DNA of 64,000 nucleotides, from positions 930,001 through 994,000 of the forward strand of contig RCTD01000015.1 in the NCBI GenBank assembly GCA_014898415.1, read 5' to 3'. Made by a program: the position numbers and the translations under genes. Source of the DNA: Stromatinia cepivora. Lineage: Eukaryota; Ascomycota; Leotiomycetes; Helotiales; Sclerotiniaceae. Under the pieces are notes generated by a model, which was given only the letters and a program-made list of their open reading frames with translations, was not told where the DNA came from and made no database searches. Shown here piece by piece: positions 61,300-64,000 of the stretch (positions are counted from its first letter, which is position 1; every line of letters starts with the position of its first letter).

Positions 61300-61760
61300 T
61301 AACGAATTCAGATCTGTAATGATCGAATTATCAATATCTTCTTTATATTCCTTATCAATATTGTTCGAGGTAGTTTGTAGTTGTTGTGATAGGGCATTTA
61401 TAATAATGTTTTTATTTCCAGGAATATATTTAATATTAAAATCGAAGAGTTTGATCCAAGTAATCCATTTTGTGATTAAAGTATTAGATAGATCTATAAT
61501 TGTTTTATTTAATTGAATTACAAATATATTTGTATTAGTTTTTAGAAGGAAATGAATATTATAAAGGTTTCTTTTATATTTTTATAAAGCTTTGAATACT
61601 CCCCTGCATTTTTTCTTAATGGTATTATAGTTTTGTTCAGTATAATTCTATATACCATTCTTATATTTAGCAATAATGCAAGGTTTATTATTGTATATTT
61701 GATCTAAAACAATTCTTCATTCTATTAAGCTAGTATCAATAGCGAATACAATGATTCCGG
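61300..61760 (-). pseudogene. RNase H domain of element C
   Basis: Readable pieces are GIIVFAIDTSLIE, where the catalytic Asp strand is expected, YNTIKKKCRGVFKAL (normally with the catalytic Glu), NLYNIHFLLKTNTN (from H-x-x-L-x-T-D-A-N) and LITKWITWIKLFDFNIKYIPG with NIIINALSQ, the typical end W-x-x-x-L-x-x-x-x-F...V-x-G...A-D-x-L-S. Stops and Asp-to-Asn type changes make it inactive. Confidence 0.65.
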
Positions 61761-62119
61761 TTCTAGATGAATAAATCAATAGAAAAAGGATTAAGACCGA
61801 AATTAATTTGTCTTTCAATAAAATCATTATAATATTATAATTAATGATCCAAATGAATTCTATATCTTTCTTCAATAATACATAAAAAGACTTTATAATA
61901 ATAATGAAATTCTTTATTCAAAATCAATAAAAAATATATATTTTAAAGAATATTCTAATTTTATAATTGTTCAAACAAAATGGTCATTCAAGTATCTTAA
62001 TGATTTTGGTAATATCAGGATTTCTTTTTTCAGAATTAATATAATAATCTACGATTCGGATTTTATTATAATATTATTTAGATTTGATACTGATAATATA
62101 TCCTATACATTCAATACAT

Positions 62120-62500
62120 TCCATTATAGTATCCAGGTTTTTCAGATACTCGATAACGAATTTCCTTAATCCAAATTCAATTTCAATTTCATTATATCGA
62201 ATTCTGGGATCCTTAATTTCAATATTATCCAAATAAGATATAACAATATCAGATATAATATTCTATAATATTCTTGATACAATCTTTATAAATTGAACAA
62301 TCGAATTAATAACCTTTTGTAATAGAATAATGAATTTCATCAAATCAAAAAGGATTATAATAACAATAATATCTCTATTTTTCTTATTTAAAAATATTTG
62401 ATCATATTCAAAAAAGAAGTTAATCAAAGATATTAATAAGTATTCAGTCATTTGTTCAGTAAATTCCTTTAAGTTTAGAAATATATTTATATTTTGCAAA
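62120..62500 (-). pseudogene. Reverse transcriptase domain of element C
   Basis: The frame has EYDQIFLNKKNRDIIVIIILFDLMKFIILLQ followed by NSIVQFIKIVSRIL, which is the Ty3/gypsy block F-D-x-x-x-I...T-x-F-x-x-P-F-G-L-x-x-F...P...N-S-x-x-x-F-x-R. It continues in another frame as VISYLDNIEIKDP; the YxDD active-site box reads YLDN, a G to A change in the second Asp codon. Other expected Pro, Gly and Thr residues have become Ile, Leu or Asp-like, fitting RIP. Reverse transcription is not possible with this copy. Confidence 0.75.
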
Positions 62501-63530
62501 ATTATAGTATTTGCTTTTGTTATTATAATAATAATATAATATTTGCCAATTTCGTTTTTTTTTAATTAGGTATCAAGGGTTTTGATATAATCCTTTTCCT
62601 TCCTCTAATACACCTTGTTTGATATAATCTCTTATTATTTCGATAGTTATTAATAAGAAAACTTTAGGGGATACAAAACCAGAAGTTTATTAGATTTCAT
62701 ATAATATTATTTTGATAATCTATAGTAGGGCAATTAAAGGTTTGATATTGTTAACTTTTATTTAGTTAAAAATTAATATTGTTTTTCGATTCTACAATAA
62801 TACAAAAAGAAATTCCTTTTCATATTTTCAAAATATATTTTCGATATCTAACAATACTAAACATTCTTGTATCAATCAAAAACCTTCAGATCTAATATCA
62901 AAATACAATATCAAATATTTCGAAAAAGGATTTGATAATTGATATTTAGAATATTTTGTATATTCCAATTTCAATTAATTAAGATTACCTTTTGAGATCT
63001 TTTTATCGATATATTTTATTTCATTTGAAGATTTTATCTTATTCTTCTTTTTCTTATATACATTATTGATTAGAATAAGAATTTTGGATTTGATATTGAT
63101 TAATTTCTTCCAAATATTGTTTTTTGTTTTAAATTCTTCCAAATCGAAATGAATATCATTAACAACAAAGTATTCCTGAAATCCCTTTAATTCCGAATTC
63201 TTAATATTATCAAATATATCTTCGATATCAAAATCAAAATCAATTCGAACAATATCCATACTGAATTTTACAGAATTTAAGATTATCTTAAAATTTAGAA
63301 TACCAATCAAAAATTCTGGGAAATGGTTTTTAACGAATTCTTCAAATTTCCCTTTATTTTTAATGGCATTTAGGATTTTTAGAAGATTATTAATACAATC
63401 CTTAAGATTTGCATTGTTTATTCTTTTCTAGCTTTTCAAGATCAGTTTTCATAATATCTGTTTTACATTTTGATTCAATTGTTTAACAATCGATTCTATT
63501 AATACTATTATTATCAATAACCCATATAAT

Positions 63531-63830
63531 CTATTCATTTTTTTTATATTCAAAATCAATCTTTTTAGCAAATAAATATAGCATTTCCAGTAACAATAGA
63601 TCTTTAATATTATTCAAAACAAAGATATCGACGATATTCTTAATTCCTTCAAAATTAACTTCTATATCTTCAATCAATCTATACAAGATAATGATATTTC
63701 TATTAAGGATAATTATTATCGTTTTATATTTGTATATTATGAATCCCAATTCTTTTACAATTTTCAGATTCATTATATTGATTATCAATCCCGAATCGAC
63801 AATACCGCTAATCTTGATATTCTTACCCAC
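63531..63830 (-). pseudogene. Retropepsin-like protease domain of element C
   Basis: The frame of 99 codons reads ISGIVDSGLIINIMNLKIVKELGF, matching the retropepsin active-site strand (D-S-G-S-x-I-N-x-M) with Ser changed to Leu. It ends NIVDIFVLNNIKDLLLLEMLYL, the usual D-x-L-L-G-x-x-W/Y-L strand. Followed on the same strand by the linker frame at 63310-62975 and then by RT, as expected for pol. Confidence 0.6.
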
Positions 63831-64000
63831 AAAAATTACAATGATAATAGATATATTATATATTTCTTTTGATTGATAATTAAAGGAGATATTTAAATGA
63901 TTAATAATTATTAAAATTGTTATAGCTTTTTCGACAAGAATTTCTGAATTTCTGAAAAGCTTTTTTCGTTTTTTGATATCTATAATTAATGCTTTCTTGA

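Larger units (their letters stand above)
50521..64000. other. AT-rich isochore of RIP-decayed retrotransposons
   Basis: Base composition drops abruptly at about 50.5 kb to strongly A/T-dominated sequence that continues to the window end. Differences between repeat copies are mostly G to A and C to T, and codons CAA/CAG appear as TAA/TAG, the expected outcome of repeat-induced point mutation. No host gene is seen inside. Such blocks are usually heterochromatic and can be pericentromeric or subtelomeric; position cannot be told from the window. Confidence 0.85.
58639..64000 (-). mobile_element. Ty3/gypsy element C, minus strand, extends beyond window
   Basis: Minus-strand translation in changing frames shows protease, RT and RNase H in the normal Ty3/gypsy order from right to left (63.8 to 61.3 kb). 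The part 58639-61200, where integrase would lie, is too decayed for me to identify. Plus-strand frames in this interval are antisense or chance products of the AT bias. No LTR of this element was recognised; its 5' end is outside the window. Confidence 0.65.

Overview
The window is nuclear DNA of a filamentous ascomycete. Coding genes carry short (45-120 bp) GT-AG introns, products are typical of fungi (NDT80/VIB-1 regulator, Mediator MED5, UTP3/Sas10, cytochrome b2, fungal 7TM 'rhodopsin' protein, GH18 chitinase), and the last 13.5 kb is an AT-rich block of retrotransposon copies with RIP-like G:C to A:T decay. The gene set and style suit Leotiomycetes (Helotiales, Sclerotiniaceae-like), but that placement is inference; no marker gene is present.

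Layout. 1-5 kb: a small conserved fungal protein (DUF2011-like) and a two-exon VIB-1/XprG-type NDT80 factor, both on the minus strand, followed by an unusually long (about 6.5 kb) gene-poor stretch upstream of the VIB-1-like gene. 11-25 kb: an accessory zone where live and dead genes alternate: an aspartyl-protease relic, an intact MTQ1/HemK release-factor methyltransferase, a lactate-monooxygenase-like pseudogene directly followed by an intact cytochrome b2 gene, a kinase C-lobe relic, two tandem paralogues of an unrecognised family with a 664-bp hAT-like MITE (perfect 8-bp target duplication) between them, and two convergent SET-domain pseudogenes. 25-32 kb: no convincing gene, homopolymers and short repeats. 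32-40 kb: a conserved hypothetical, four-exon MED5, and a DUF7924-like protein that looks like a PD-(D/E)XK nuclease fold. 40-50 kb: a double minisatellite, a CBM18-GH18 chitinase with a doubtful N-terminus, UTP3, a fungal 7TM protein with an apparent C-terminal frameshift, and a 147-bp foldback element.

50.5-64 kb is an AT-rich isochore. It holds a 5,283-bp LTR element with two 292-bp LTRs (53356-58638) and no recognisable pol, an inverted partial copy of it to the left (50549 to about 52860), and to the right a minus-strand Ty3/gypsy pol relic with protease, RT (YLDN instead of YLDD) and RNase H still readable. One patch at about 55.7-56.55 kb is much less mutated than its surroundings.

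Functional links: MED5 (transcription), UTP3 (ribosome biogenesis), MTQ1 (mitochondrial translation termination) and cytochrome b2 (lactate oxidation) are housekeeping; VIB-1 homologues control secreted hydrolases and incompatibility, and a chitinase and a dead protease of the hydrolase type lie in the same window, though a regulatory link is only speculation. I found no CRISPR array, no rRNA or convincing tRNA gene, and no coherent biosynthetic or defence cluster. The most unusual material is the density of recently killed genes at 11-25 kb, the MITE with intact target duplication, and the pol-less LTR element.
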